Shown: in pieces, positions 41,031 through 51,521 of the stretch
How the letters are laid out: every line of letters starts with the position of its first letter
Position numbering within the stretch: the first letter of the stretch is position 1
Assembly: GCA_038232275.1 (NCBI GenBank)
Contig: JBBSIC010000007.1
Span: 20,201 to 84,200, forward strand
Direction of reading: 5' to 3'
DNA: 64,000 nt
Origin: DATLGB01 sp038232275
Lineage (GTDB): Bacteria > Actinomycetota > Thermoleophilia > Solirubrobacterales > Solirubrobacteraceae
Made by a program: the position numbers and the translations under genes
The notes under the pieces: model-generated
Seen by the model: the letters and a program-made list of their open reading frames with translations, nothing else
Told to the model about the DNA's origin: nothing
Database searches by the model: none

Positions 41031-43694
41031 ATGGCAGTCCAGAAGGAAATGCGGTGGCCGCAAGAGAAGCGGGAGGCAGTGCAAGGATCGACGCCAGGCG
41101 GGGGAGCCGCCGAGCAGCGGTTGCGAGCGGCGCTGGATGCCGCTCCGGACGCGGTCGCCGTCGTGGACGAGCATGGCGTGATCTCGGAGTTCAACCGCGT
41201 CGCCGCCGCGCTGGCGGGCGTCGCCGCCGAGCGGGCGATCGGCACAAGGCTCGAGGCGCTCGCCGCCGGCATGGGAGCCTCCGAGGAGGACCTCGCCACG
41301 ATCCGGGACGCCTTGCGCCGCGGGGTGGCCGGCGGCTACGAGACGCACGTGGACACGCCGGCCGGAGCCCAGGATCTCGGGGTGAGCCTGTCTCCCATCC
41401 ACGATCCCGACGGCCGCGTGAGCGGCGCCATCGTGGTCGCCCGCAGCCTGTCCGAGCAGCGCCACGCCGAGGCGGCGCGCGACCGGACGGATGCCCGCAC
41501 GCGCTTCGTCGCCGACACGTCGCGGGCGCTGGCCGCCTCCCTGGACATCGAGTCCACCCTCCAGACGATCGGCGACCGCATCGTGCCGGAGCGGGCCGAC
41601 GTCTGCGTGATCGCCCTCTGCGAGGGGGAGCGGTTGCGGCCGGTGGCGCTCATCCACGCCGACCCCGCGCAGCGGCCTGTGGTCGAGGCGATCTTCGCCG
41701 GCAACATCGCCGCGCCGGTTGCGGGCGGGCTGCTCGACCGCGTCATGCGCGGCGGGCCGCCGCTGCTGGCCCCGACCTTCGAAGAGCACCCGTTCGGGTA
41801 CACGGACTCCTCCACCCGGCGCCGGGTGGAGGAGATGGCCGTGCGCTCGCTCGTGATCGCCCCGCTGCGCGTGCGCTGCGAGCTGCTGGGCGTGCTGTTC
41901 GCGGCCACGACGTCGACGTCCGGCCGGCGCCTGGACGAGTTCGACGTCGACCTGTTCCAGGACATCAGCGACCGTGCAGCGCAGGCGCTTGACAACGCCC
42001 GGCTCCTCGACGCCACCCAGGCGGCGGAGGCGCGCTCCCGCGCGGCCTTCGAGCATGCGCCGATCGGCATCGCGCTCGTGCGCCTCGACGCGGAGGGCGA
42101 CCCGCGCTACGCCGAGGTCAACCCGGCCCTGTGCGTGATCGCCGGCTACACGCGCGACGAGCTCGTCGGGCGGCCCATGTCGGAGTTCACGCACCCCGAC
42201 GACCGCGCGGACGAGTCCCAGCGGCTCGAATGGCTCATTGAGAGCGAGCTGGAGGAGATCTCGGGAGAGAAGCGCCAGGTGCGCGCCGACGGCGAGGTGC
42301 GCTGGGTCCACGTCCGCGCCGCGCCGCTCGAGGAGGGGGCCTTCGTCGCCCAGATCCAGGACATCACCGAGCGCCGCCGCTTCCAGGAGGAGCTCGAGCA
42401 CCTCGCCAGCCACGACCCGCTCACCGGCCTGCTCAACCGCCGCCGCTTCGAGGAGGAGCTCGAGCGGGCGCTCGCCCACGTGCGCCGCCACGGCGACGGC
42501 GCCGCCGTCATCACGCTCGACATCGACAACTTCAAGCACGTCAACGACACGTACGGCCACCCGGTCGGGGACGAGCTGCTGCGCGCCTGCGCGCAGCAGC
42601 TGACCGCGCGCGTGCGCACGACGGACCAGATCGGCCGGCTCGGCGGCGACGAGTTCGGCGTGATCCTGTCCCGTACGCCGCCCGCGGACGCCCGCGCCGT
42701 CGCCCGCGAGCTGCTGGAGGAGCTGCGCGGGATCGGCGTCGACGTCGGGGAGCGCATCGTGCGCGTGACCGCGTCGGCGGGGCTGCGCTCGCTGGAGCCC
42801 TCCGACGCCCGCACGGCGGGCGAGCTGCTGGGCGAGGCCGACATGGCGATGTACGACGCCCAGGAGCAAGGGCGCGACCGGCTCTCGGTCATCCGCCCGG
42901 GCGACCTGCAGCCCGAGCGCGTGCGCCTGCGCATGCGCTGGTCCGAGCGGATCCGGGACGCGCTCGAAGGCGAGGGCTTCGTGCTCTTCGAGCAGCCGAT
43001 CCTGCATCTCGCGCGCAGCGAGGTCGACCGCTCGGAGCTGCTGTTGCGGATGATCGGCGACGCCGGGGAGCCGATCGCCCCGGGCGCCTTCTTGCCGATC
43101 GCCGAGCGCTACGGCCAGATCCAGGCGATCGACCGCTGGGTCGTCCGCCACGCCATCGAGCTGCTGGCCGAGCGCCAAGCCGCGGGCAGCCCGCTCGGGA
43201 TGGAGGTCAACCTCTCCGGCGAGTCGATCTCGGACGCCTCCGTGGTCGACTTCATCATCGCGGAGATCGGCAACGCCGACATCGACCCGACGGCGCTCGT
43301 CTTCGAGGTCACCGAGACGGCGGCGATCGGCAACCTCGAGCGGGCGTGCCAGCTCGCCCAGCAGCTCGCCGGGCTGGGCTGCGCCTTCGCCCTCGACGAC
43401 TTCGGCGCGGGCTTCGGCTCGTTCTCCTACCTCAAGCACCTGCCGCTCGACATCATCAAGATCGACGGCGAGTTCGTCCGCCAGCTCCCGCGCAGCCGCC
43501 ACGACCAGGTCACGGTGCGCGCGATCGTCGACATCGCCGTCGGCCTCGGCAAGGAGACCGTCGCCGAGTTCGTCGAGAACGAGCCGACGCTGAAGCTGCT
43601 GCGCAAGCTCGGCGTCGACCGCGCGCAGGGCTACCACATCGGCCGTCCGCGCCTCGCCGAGGTGCGGCCGGACTTCGGCGCGGTCGGCGTCTAG
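41031..43694 (+). CDS. PAS-GAF-PAS-GGDEF-EAL c-di-GMP turnover protein
   Basis: 887 residues, cytoplasmic. Order: PAS (25-135), GAF (150-325), PAS with PAC (335-455), GGDEF (460-625) and EAL (640-880). The GGDEF site is RLGGDEFGVIL, intact for synthesis. In the EAL domain the signature reads SELLLRM rather than EAL, but other catalytic segments remain: MEVNLSGESI, FEVTET, ALDDFGAGFGSFSYL, KIDGEFV, VAEFVENE, QGYHIGRP. Both activities are possible. Its TAG stop overlaps, in CTAG, that of the convergent EAL-GGDEF gene. Confidence 0.92.
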   Translation: MAVQKEMRWPQEKREAVQGSTPGGGAAEQRLRAALDAAPDAVAVVDEHGVISEFNRVAAALAGVAAERAIGTRLEALAAGMGASEEDLATIRDALRRGVAGGYETHVDTPAGAQDLGVSLSPIHDPDGRVSGAIVVARSLSEQRHAEAARDRTDARTRFVADTSRALAASLDIESTLQTIGDRIVPERADVCVIALCEGERLRPVALIHADPAQRPVVEAIFAGNIAAPVAGGLLDRVMRGGPPLLAPTFEEHPFGYTDSSTRRRVEEMAVRSLVIAPLRVRCELLGVLFAATTSTSGRRLDEFDVDLFQDISDRAAQALDNARLLDATQAAEARSRAAFEHAPIGIALVRLDAEGDPRYAEVNPALCVIAGYTRDELVGRPMSEFTHPDDRADESQRLEWLIESELEEISGEKRQVRADGEVRWVHVRAAPLEEGAFVAQIQDITERRRFQEELEHLASHDPLTGLLNRRRFEEELERALAHVRRHGDGAAVITLDIDNFKHVNDTYGHPVGDELLRACAQQLTARVRTTDQIGRLGGDEFGVILSRTPPADARAVARELLEELRGIGVDVGERIVRVTASAGLRSLEPSDARTAGELLGEADMAMYDAQEQGRDRLSVIRPGDLQPERVRLRMRWSERIRDALEGEGFVLFEQPILHLARSEVDRSELLLRMIGDAGEPIAPGAFLPIAERYGQIQAIDRWVVRHAIELLAERQAAGSPLGMEVNLSGESISDASVVDFIIAEIGNADIDPTALVFEVTETAAIGNLERACQLAQQLAGLGCAFALDDFGAGFGSFSYLKHLPLDIIKIDGEFVRQLPRSRHDQVTVRAIVDIAVGLGKETVAEFVENEPTLKLLRKLGVDRAQGYHIGRPRLAEVRPDFGAVGV

Positions 43695-45928
43695 GTCTGC
43701 GCGCCGGAGGCCTCGGCGCCCTCGATCCGCGGCGTCGCGAGTGCGACGCCGTCGCGTCCGCGGCGCTTGACCTCGTAGACGGCCCGGTCGGCGCGCTCGA
43801 GCAGCTCGGCGTCGGACTCGTCGCCATCGGCCACGGCGACGCCGATCGAGACGGTGACGCCGAGGCGCTGGCGGGCCTGCGCCTGCAGCTGCCAGGCGAC
43901 CTCCTGCGCGCTGCCGCGATCCGCGGCGTCCATCAGCAGCCCGAACTCGTCCCCGCCCAGCCGGTAGGCGCTGGCGCCGCTGGGCGCGACCTCCTCGAGC
44001 AGGGCGGCCATCCGGCGCAGGATCTCGTCGCCGGCGGCGTGGCCGCGCGCGTCGTTGACGCCCTTGACGCCGTCGACGTCGGCGAGCACCAGGGCGACCT
44101 TGCGGCCGGCAGCGGCAGAGGCCTTGCGGCGGCGCGGCAGCCGGCTGTGGAAGCTGCCGCGGTGACCGAGGCCGGTGAGCGGATCGCGCGCAGCGCGGTC
44201 GCGCAGCTCGACGACGGCGGCGAGCCCGCGCAACTGCGCGGCCGCCTGGACGCCGAGCAGCTCCACCAGCTCCGTGCGCTCGGTGTCGGGCGCGAGGGCC
44301 GAGCGGTCGACCAGCGCGAGGAAGCCGAGCTTGGCGTGGCCCACGGCGAGCGGGACCACGAGCAGCGCCCCGGCGCCGGCCCGGCGCAGCAGATCGAGCG
44401 TCGTCCCGCCCTTGCCGGCCGCGTCGGCCATGCTGAGCATCGTCGTACCCGGGTCCACCCAGGTCGCCATCGTGGCGAGGTGGCCCTTGGAGAGCGCCAG
44501 GAAGTCGTCGGCGAAGGGGCCGGCGGCGTGCTGGGCGTGCACGCGGCCCTCGCCGTCGCGCAGGGCGACGAGCACGGACTCCATGCCGGAGACCTCGAGC
44601 GCGGCGGCGGCCGCGGCGCGCATGACGGCGTCGGGGTCCTCCATCACGGCGGTGCGGGCGGCGGCGCGGGCGAGCTGCTGCGCGGCGGTGGCCGCATCGG
44701 GCACTCCGAGCTCGGCCAGCCGCCGCGAGAGCGTGGCCGCTGTCTTCTCGATCTCCTTCCTCGGCGTCTGGCCGATCGGCGTGACGCACTCCACGTTGAG
44801 CACGCCGACGACCCGCGTGCCGAGCCGGAGCGGCACGCAGACCTCGGCCTTGACGGCGGTGGCCGAGCCGAGGTACCCGGGGACCGTGGTGACGTCGGAG
44901 ACGTGTGCGGTCTCGCCCGAGCGGAAGGTCTGGCCGACCAGCCCCGCCTCGGCCGGCAGGCCGTCGCGGACGACGTAGTAGCCGCGCGCGGCGACGCAGC
45001 GCAGGCGGTCGCCCTGCTCGAGGTAGACGGCCGGCATCAGCCCGCGGTGGCAGAGATGCTCGACGACCGCGCCGCAGGCGGCGGCGACGGAGTCGGCGGT
45101 CGCGACCGCGTGCTCGACGCCGCTCAGGCGCCTGAGCGCGGAGGCGCTCAGCGACGACCTGCGCCTGGGCGGATCGACGCAGGGGACGGAGGGCCACGGC
45201 GGGCCGGGCCGGCCGAACAGCCAGCCCTGGGCGAAGTCGATCTGGCTGTCGCGCAGGACCGCGAGCTCCTCCTTGCGCTCGACGCCCTCGGCGACGATGA
45301 CGGCGCCGACTTCGCGGGCGAAGGCCCCCAGCGCGCGCAGCAGGGCCTGGCGGTTGGCGTCCTTGTCGATCTCGGCCACCAGGCCGCGCGTGAGCTTGAG
45401 GAAGTCCGGGCGCAGCTCGACGACGTGCTCGAGCGACGCGTAGCCCGCCCCGGTGTCGTCGATGGCGACCTGCGCGCCGCGGGCGATCCAGGGGGCGAGC
45501 TGGGCGCGCAGCTCGGCGTAGTCGGCGATGTCGCACTGCTCGGTGATCTCGATGACCAGGCGCGAGGGCAGCCGGCCGGCGAGCAGGAACAGCCCCGGGT
45601 GCTTGAGCGCCTGCGGGCTGATGTTGACGAACAGCAGCCGGCCGCCGGGCGGCGCGCCCGCGGCGGCCATCGCGCTCCAGCACGCGACCTCGAGGTCCTC
45701 GCGCAGGCCGATCTCGGCCGCGGCCGCGAGCGTCACGTCCGGCGGCATGCTGTTGAGCCCCTCGGCGTAGGGGAAGCGGGCGAGGCCCTCGTAGCCGATC
45801 GGCTCGAGGTCGCTCAGCCGCACGATCGGCTGGTAGACCGGCTCGATGGCGCCGGGCTCGAGCAGCCGCTGCAGATGGGCGAGCCGCCGCAGCGTCGCGG
45901 CAGGCTGCTCTCGGATGGACGACACCAT
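43691..45928 (-). CDS. EAL-GAF-GAF-GGDEF c-di-GMP turnover protein
   Basis: About 745 residues with the catalytic domains in reverse order to its neighbour: EAL first (residues 20-245; YQPIVRLSDLEPIGYEGLARF, FVNISPQAL, EITEQ, AIDDTGAGYASL, AEGVERKEEL), then two GAF-like sensory regions (about 260-410 and 425-570), then GGDEF at the C-terminus (RDPLTGLGHRGSF, YRLGGDEFGLLMD). Both active sites look complete. No membrane segment. ATG 45928 is taken; GTG 45934 adds two residues. Confidence 0.9.
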   Translation of the reverse strand: MVSSIREQPAATLRRLAHLQRLLEPGAIEPVYQPIVRLSDLEPIGYEGLARFPYAEGLNSMPPDVTLAAAAEIGLREDLEVACWSAMAAAGAPPGGRLLFVNISPQALKHPGLFLLAGRLPSRLVIEITEQCDIADYAELRAQLAPWIARGAQVAIDDTGAGYASLEHVVELRPDFLKLTRGLVAEIDKDANRQALLRALGAFAREVGAVIVAEGVERKEELAVLRDSQIDFAQGWLFGRPGPPWPSVPCVDPPRRRSSLSASALRRLSGVEHAVATADSVAAACGAVVEHLCHRGLMPAVYLEQGDRLRCVAARGYYVVRDGLPAEAGLVGQTFRSGETAHVSDVTTVPGYLGSATAVKAEVCVPLRLGTRVVGVLNVECVTPIGQTPRKEIEKTAATLSRRLAELGVPDAATAAQQLARAAARTAVMEDPDAVMRAAAAAALEVSGMESVLVALRDGEGRVHAQHAAGPFADDFLALSKGHLATMATWVDPGTTMLSMADAAGKGGTTLDLLRRAGAGALLVVPLAVGHAKLGFLALVDRSALAPDTERTELVELLGVQAAAQLRGLAAVVELRDRAARDPLTGLGHRGSFHSRLPRRRKASAAAGRKVALVLADVDGVKGVNDARGHAAGDEILRRMAALLEEVAPSGASAYRLGGDEFGLLMDAADRGSAQEVAWQLQAQARQRLGVTVSIGVAVADGDESDAELLERADRAVYEVKRRGRDGVALATPRIEGAEASGAQT

Positions 45929-46015
45929 TCCCACGCTGATGGCATCGGTCTCCGCGCGGCCGCGCTTGAGAGACGCCCGCCATGCGCGGGACCGCTGGAC
46001 GACTGTGTGAGTCGC

Positions 46016-47560
<1,545 letters not shown>

Positions 47561-47598
47561 CCCTGCTCCTTGGAGGTACGTCCGGCGCTGGACGACGG

Positions 47599-47616
47599 CT
47601 GATACCCAAGTATCAG
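47599..47616 (-). promoter_or_regulatory. Perfect palindrome CTGATAC-N4-GTATCAG before ftsH-like gene
   Basis: CTGATACCCAAGTATCAG is a perfect 7+7 inverted repeat 39 bases upstream of the ftsH-like ATG. It overlaps the likely minus-strand -10 (GATACT or TATCAG), so a bound repressor would block transcription. The GATAC-N4-GTATC core also precedes selC (7347-7360). Confidence 0.55.
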
Positions 47617-47638
47617 GCGTCCGGTCAATGCGCCCGGG

Positions 47639-48454
47639 TTAATGGGTGGTGGACCCCATCCCTTCGGCGCGCAGGATCTCGTCGAGCGCGGCGCGGCCCA
47701 CCTCGAGCTGGCGCTCGTCGGGCTCGCGGGTGCCGATGGCGCGCTGCAGCGCGAAGCCCGGCCGCCGGAAGGCGCGAGCCAGCGGGCTCTGGGCGTGGCG
47801 CTCCGCCCACCCGAACGCCTCGACGGCGATCGCCGTGGAGGCCAGCGCCAGCGCGCCGCCGGCCAGGGCGCTCGGACGCTCGAGCAGGCGCCGCAGAACG
47901 AGCGTCCCGGCGAGGTTGGCCGCCATCATCGGCGCGACGAGGTGCGAGCCGCAGCGCTCGTGCTCCTTGGGCGCGTCGCCCGCGTCGCCGCGGTCCTGCT
48001 CGTAGGCGGCGATCGCCTTGTGCTCGACCCCGTGGTACTGGGCGACGTCGCCCGCGCGCAGGGTGAAGACGGCGGGCGCCAGCGCCACGAGAGCCGCGCC
48101 CAGCTCGCCGCTCGCGTTGCGGGTGCTGCGGCGCAGGACGGCGCCGGCGACCGTGGCGCCGACCGTGACGGCGGCGACGGAACCGTGCTGGAAGGGCAGG
48201 CGCGCCTCGGGCAGGCCGCGCTTGACGAGCGGGATGACCGCCATCGCCTCCGCGAGCCGCGCGAGGCCGCGCACGCCCGGGATGTCGTCGGCCATGCGCA
48301 GGCGCGGCTTGTGGCCGGAGGCCGTCTTGACCGTGCCGTCGGAGGCGCGCACGGCCGCGGCCCAGCGGGTCGGGCCGTGGACGAGCAGCCCGTTGGCGAG
48401 GGCCATGCCGCCGAGGCGCAGCTTCTGGGGGGCGTCGGGTGCGGGCTGGGTCAT
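47639..48454 (-). CDS. DUF1385 (YqhQ-like) membrane protein
   Basis: 271 residues. The family signature is present at both ends: GGMALANGLLVHGPTRWAAAVR at the N-terminus and the metal-binding-looking YHGVEHKAIAAYE (about residue 150), then ERCGSHLVAPMM. Several hydrophobic helices follow. YqhQ-like proteins have no settled function. ATG overlaps the M20 peptidase stop (ATGA), so the two are translated together. Confidence 0.87.
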   Translation of the reverse strand: MTQPAPDAPQKLRLGGMALANGLLVHGPTRWAAAVRASDGTVKTASGHKPRLRMADDIPGVRGLARLAEAMAVIPLVKRGLPEARLPFQHGSVAAVTVGATVAGAVLRRSTRNASGELGAALVALAPAVFTLRAGDVAQYHGVEHKAIAAYEQDRGDAGDAPKEHERCGSHLVAPMMAANLAGTLVLRRLLERPSALAGGALALASTAIAVEAFGWAERHAQSPLARAFRRPGFALQRAIGTREPDERQLEVGRAALDEILRAEGMGSTTH

Positions 48455-49743
48455 GTGAGAAGGACTTTCGGCAGGTGGGCGAAGAACTGCGCGGCGAAGC
48501 CGAGGTCGCGGACGTCTATCCGCTCGTCGGCGCCGTGGATCAGCGGCCAGGACTCGTAGAGGGACTGGTGACGCTGCGGGAAGAACCCGTAGGCGACGCA
48601 CTCCGGGAAGGCGTGGCGCCACCAGCGCGAGTCGGTGAAGGCGGGCAGGACGGTGGGGACGGCCTCGGCGCCCGCGTCCACGTCGCCGAGCCACCCGCGG
48701 ATCGCGTCCATCAGCGGCGAGTCGACCGGCGAGCGGTTGCCGGTGACCCGCTCGAGCCACTCGATCTCGAGATCGTCGCCGAGGGCGGCGGCGATCCGCT
48801 CGCCGACCGCGTCTCCGTCCATCCCGGCGGGAGCGCGGCAGTCCACCTTGAGCTCGGCGGTCGAGGGGACGACATTGATCTTCTCGGAGGCGCTGATCAT
48901 CGTCGGCGCCAGCGTCACGCGGAGGTTCGCCGCGACGAGCGGGGCGATGCGTGGCTCGGTCTCGGCGACGCGCTCGAGCGCCCCGGCGGGATCCGCCGGA
49001 TCCTCGCCGAGGCCCCGCAGCAGCCCGCGGGTCTCGTCGGTCAGGTCGAACGGGAGGTCGGCGGACGCGAGGCGCTCGACGACCGGGACGAGCTTGAGCA
49101 GCGCGTTGTCGGCGAGCACGGGCACGGAGGCGTGGCCCGCCCGCCCGTGCGCCACGACCTTGAAGCGGAAGGTGCCCTTCTCGGCGCAGCAGACGCCGTA
49201 GAGGCGGCGGTCGCCGTAGGGCATCACGGTGCCGGCGCCCTCGTTGAGCAGGTAGTCGCAGCGGGCGAGGTCGGGCCGGTTCTGCGTGAGCCACTGCGCG
49301 CCCTGCGACCCGCCCGTCTCCTCGTCGGCGACCGCGAAGACGCGCAGCTCGCCACGCGGCGGGCGCCAGCCGGAGCGGGCGAGGTGGGCGGCAGCGACGG
49401 CCTCGGCGGCCACCTGGGACTTCATGTCCAGCGCTCCGCGGCCCCAGACGTAGCCCTCGTCCTGGTCGCCGCACCACGGGTCGCGCGACCAGGACGCGGG
49501 GTCGGCGAGCACGGTGTCGGTGTGGCCGAGGTAGCCGAGGACCGGTCCCTGCGCCTCACCGCGCAGGACCGCCACGAGGTTCGGGCGGTCGGGCGCCGCG
49601 CCCGCGAGCTCGCACTCGAGCCCGGCGTCGGAGAGGTAGCCCTGAAGCCACTGCGCCGCCTCGCGCTCGGCCCCCGGCGGGTTGACCGTGTTGAAGCGGA
49701 TCAGCTGCGACAGGACGTCGGCGGTCTCCTGCTGGAGGTCCAC
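48451..49743 (-). CDS. M20 family metallopeptidase (ArgE/DapE-like)
   Basis: 430 residues. Zinc-site motifs in order: GYLGHTDTVLAD (first His/Asp), WGRGALDMKSQVA (bridging Asp), VADEETGGSQGA (catalytic Glu pair), and the last His in LIHGADERIDVRD. The dimerisation domain lies between (HGRAGHASVPVLADNA). It hydrolyses an amide such as an N-acyl amino acid or N-succinyl-diaminopimelate; exact substrate unknown. GTG start. Confidence 0.92.
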   Translation of the reverse strand: MDLQQETADVLSQLIRFNTVNPPGAEREAAQWLQGYLSDAGLECELAGAAPDRPNLVAVLRGEAQGPVLGYLGHTDTVLADPASWSRDPWCGDQDEGYVWGRGALDMKSQVAAEAVAAAHLARSGWRPPRGELRVFAVADEETGGSQGAQWLTQNRPDLARCDYLLNEGAGTVMPYGDRRLYGVCCAEKGTFRFKVVAHGRAGHASVPVLADNALLKLVPVVERLASADLPFDLTDETRGLLRGLGEDPADPAGALERVAETEPRIAPLVAANLRVTLAPTMISASEKINVVPSTAELKVDCRAPAGMDGDAVGERIAAALGDDLEIEWLERVTGNRSPVDSPLMDAIRGWLGDVDAGAEAVPTVLPAFTDSRWWRHAFPECVAYGFFPQRHQSLYESWPLIHGADERIDVRDLGFAAQFFAHLPKVLLT

Positions 49744-49748
49744 GGCGC

Positions 49749-49963
49749 TCAGGTTACGGCCTGCACGATCAGCGAGGCGGCCGCGACGAGCAGCACGCCG
49801 GCGATCGCCCGCACGAGCTGGGGCTCGGAGAGGCGGCCCGTGAGGCGCGCAGCGCCGGCATGCGCAGGGAGCCGGGGATCAGGCCGACGAGGCCGCCCGC
49901 GACGGCCACCGCGAAGCACCACAGCGCGAGAGGACGAGAGTCAGCGGCTCCATCGGCCATCAT
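49749..49963 (-). pseudogene. Remnant of a TauE/SafE (TSUP) permease
   Basis: About 215 bases hold the two ends of a TSUP gene. From ATG 49963 comes WCFAVAVAGGLVGLIPGSLRMPAL, resembling the TSUP GxxxGxxxGxLxxP repeat with a degenerate Gly-rich loop. Shifted by one base, the tail reads GRLSEPQLVRAIAGVLLVAA then ASLIVQAVT and a stop, like the family C-terminus. The middle is absent and the frame is broken. It abuts the rarA start. Confidence 0.5.
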
Positions 49964-49972
49964 CTTGGGGAG

Positions 49973-51385
49973 ATGGACCAGCTCTTCGACACGCCGGAGC
50001 CCGATCGCGCGCCGGGCGCCGCAGCGCCCGGCGCGCCGCTGGCAGCGCGCATGCGCCCCGAGACGCTCGACGACGTCGTGGGCCAGCAGCACCTCCTGGG
50101 CGAGGGCACGGCGCTGCGCACGGCGATCGAGCAGGGCGCTCCGCACTCGATGATCCTGTTCGGGCCGCCCGGGACCGGCAAGACGACGATCGCGCGGCTG
50201 GTCGCTCGCCAAGGCTGGGGGAGCGCCACCGAAGGCGGCCGCGAGGGGGCGAAGCCCCCGTACGCCTTCGAGGAGCTCTCGGCCGTCCAGGCGGGCCGCG
50301 CCGAGGTGCGCGAGGTCATGAAGCGCGCCGCGGAGCGCCGGCGCAGCGGCCAGGGCACGGTCTTCTTCCTCGACGAGATCCACCGCTTCAACAAGGCCCA
50401 GCAGGACGCGCTGCTGCCGGCGGTGGAAGACGGCACCGTCCTGTTGATCGGGGCGACGACGGAGAACCCGTACTTCGAGGTCAACTCGGCGCTGATCTCC
50501 CGGACCCGCGTCTACGAGCTGCGGGCCCTCGAGGAGGCCGACCTGGTAGCCCTGCTGCGGCGCGCGCTCGACGAAGAGCTGGCGCCAGGGGGCCCGCCCG
50601 CCGGCGGGCCGGGTGGCGGCACCGGGCACCCCGGGGGCGGCGAGGTCGCCGTCGGCGACGCGGTGCTCGCGTTCCTCGCGGCCCGCGCGGGCGGCGACGC
50701 GCGGACGGCGCTCAACGCGCTCGAGCTCGCCTGCGAGACCGCGATGCGCGGCGACGCGCGCGAGGTGTCGATGGCCGACGCCGAGGACGCGCTGCAGCGC
50801 AAGGCCGTCCTGTACGACCGCGCCGGGGACAAGCACTACGACTACATCTCGGCCTGGATCAAGTCCACGCGCGGCTCTGACCCGGATGCGTCGCTGTACT
50901 ACCTGGCGGTGATGATCGAGGGCGGCGAGGACGCGCGCTTCATCGTGCGGCGGATGGTGATCCTCGCGTCCGAGGACATCGGCAACGCGGACCCGCAGGC
51001 GCTCCAGGTCGCGATCGGGGCCGCGCACGCCGTCGAGCACGTCGGGATGCCCGAGGCGCACTACGCGCTCGCCCAGGCCGCCGTCTATCTCGCGCTGGCG
51101 CCGAAGTCCGACGCCTCCGGCCGGGCGCTGCACGCCGCCCGCGCCTACGTCCGCGAGCACGGCGCCCTCGATCCCCCCACGCAGATGCGCTCGGCGGCCT
51201 ACCCGGCGGCCAAGGCCCTCGGACGCGGGGTGGGTTACGAGAACCCGCACCGCTCCGACCGCCGCGTCAACGAGCAGGAGCACCTGCCGCCGGGGCTCGA
51301 GGACCTGCGCTTCTACGCACCGGATGACGCCGAGGCGGAGCTGCGCGACCGCCTCGAGCGCATCCGGCGGGCCCGCGCACGCTGA
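49973..51385 (+). CDS. rarA: Replication-associated recombination protein A (RarA/MgsA)
   Basis: 470 residues, AAA+ clamp-loader relative acting at stalled forks. MRPETLDDVVGQQHLLGEG, Walker A FGPPGTGKTTIARLVAR, Walker B VFFLDEIHRFNKAQQDALLP and ATTENPYFEVNSALISR are all family-specific, followed by the tetramerisation C-terminus (ASEDIGNADPQAL, HYALAQAAVYLA). Two low-complexity insertions: residues about 81-97 (GWGSATEGGREGAKPPY) between Walker A and FEELSAV, and about 204-224 Gly/Pro-rich. The first encloses a GGGGGC-GAA-GCCCCC hairpin at 50245-50259. Confidence 0.94.
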   Translation: MDQLFDTPEPDRAPGAAAPGAPLAARMRPETLDDVVGQQHLLGEGTALRTAIEQGAPHSMILFGPPGTGKTTIARLVARQGWGSATEGGREGAKPPYAFEELSAVQAGRAEVREVMKRAAERRRSGQGTVFFLDEIHRFNKAQQDALLPAVEDGTVLLIGATTENPYFEVNSALISRTRVYELRALEEADLVALLRRALDEELAPGGPPAGGPGGGTGHPGGGEVAVGDAVLAFLAARAGGDARTALNALELACETAMRGDAREVSMADAEDALQRKAVLYDRAGDKHYDYISAWIKSTRGSDPDASLYYLAVMIEGGEDARFIVRRMVILASEDIGNADPQALQVAIGAAHAVEHVGMPEAHYALAQAAVYLALAPKSDASGRALHAARAYVREHGALDPPTQMRSAAYPAAKALGRGVGYENPHRSDRRVNEQEHLPPGLEDLRFYAPDDAEAELRDRLERIRRARAR

Positions 51386-51521
51386 GGGTGGTGCGACCCG
51401 ATCGTCCTCCCGCCGGTGTCGTCGGCCGGCCAGGGTCACGATCCGCTGACGCACCCCGGTCGCTTGACGCCTTCATCCCCTGCGTCCGAAGATCGCCCCC
51501 CAGCGCGGGTCGCTCCGTCGC

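Noticed and set aside
39723..45983. A 2086-codon open frame on the minus strand
   Set aside because: Only its last 137 codons (mce) are real. The rest is an Arg/Ala-rich shadow opposite the lipid kinase and GGDEF/EAL genes, produced by high GC.
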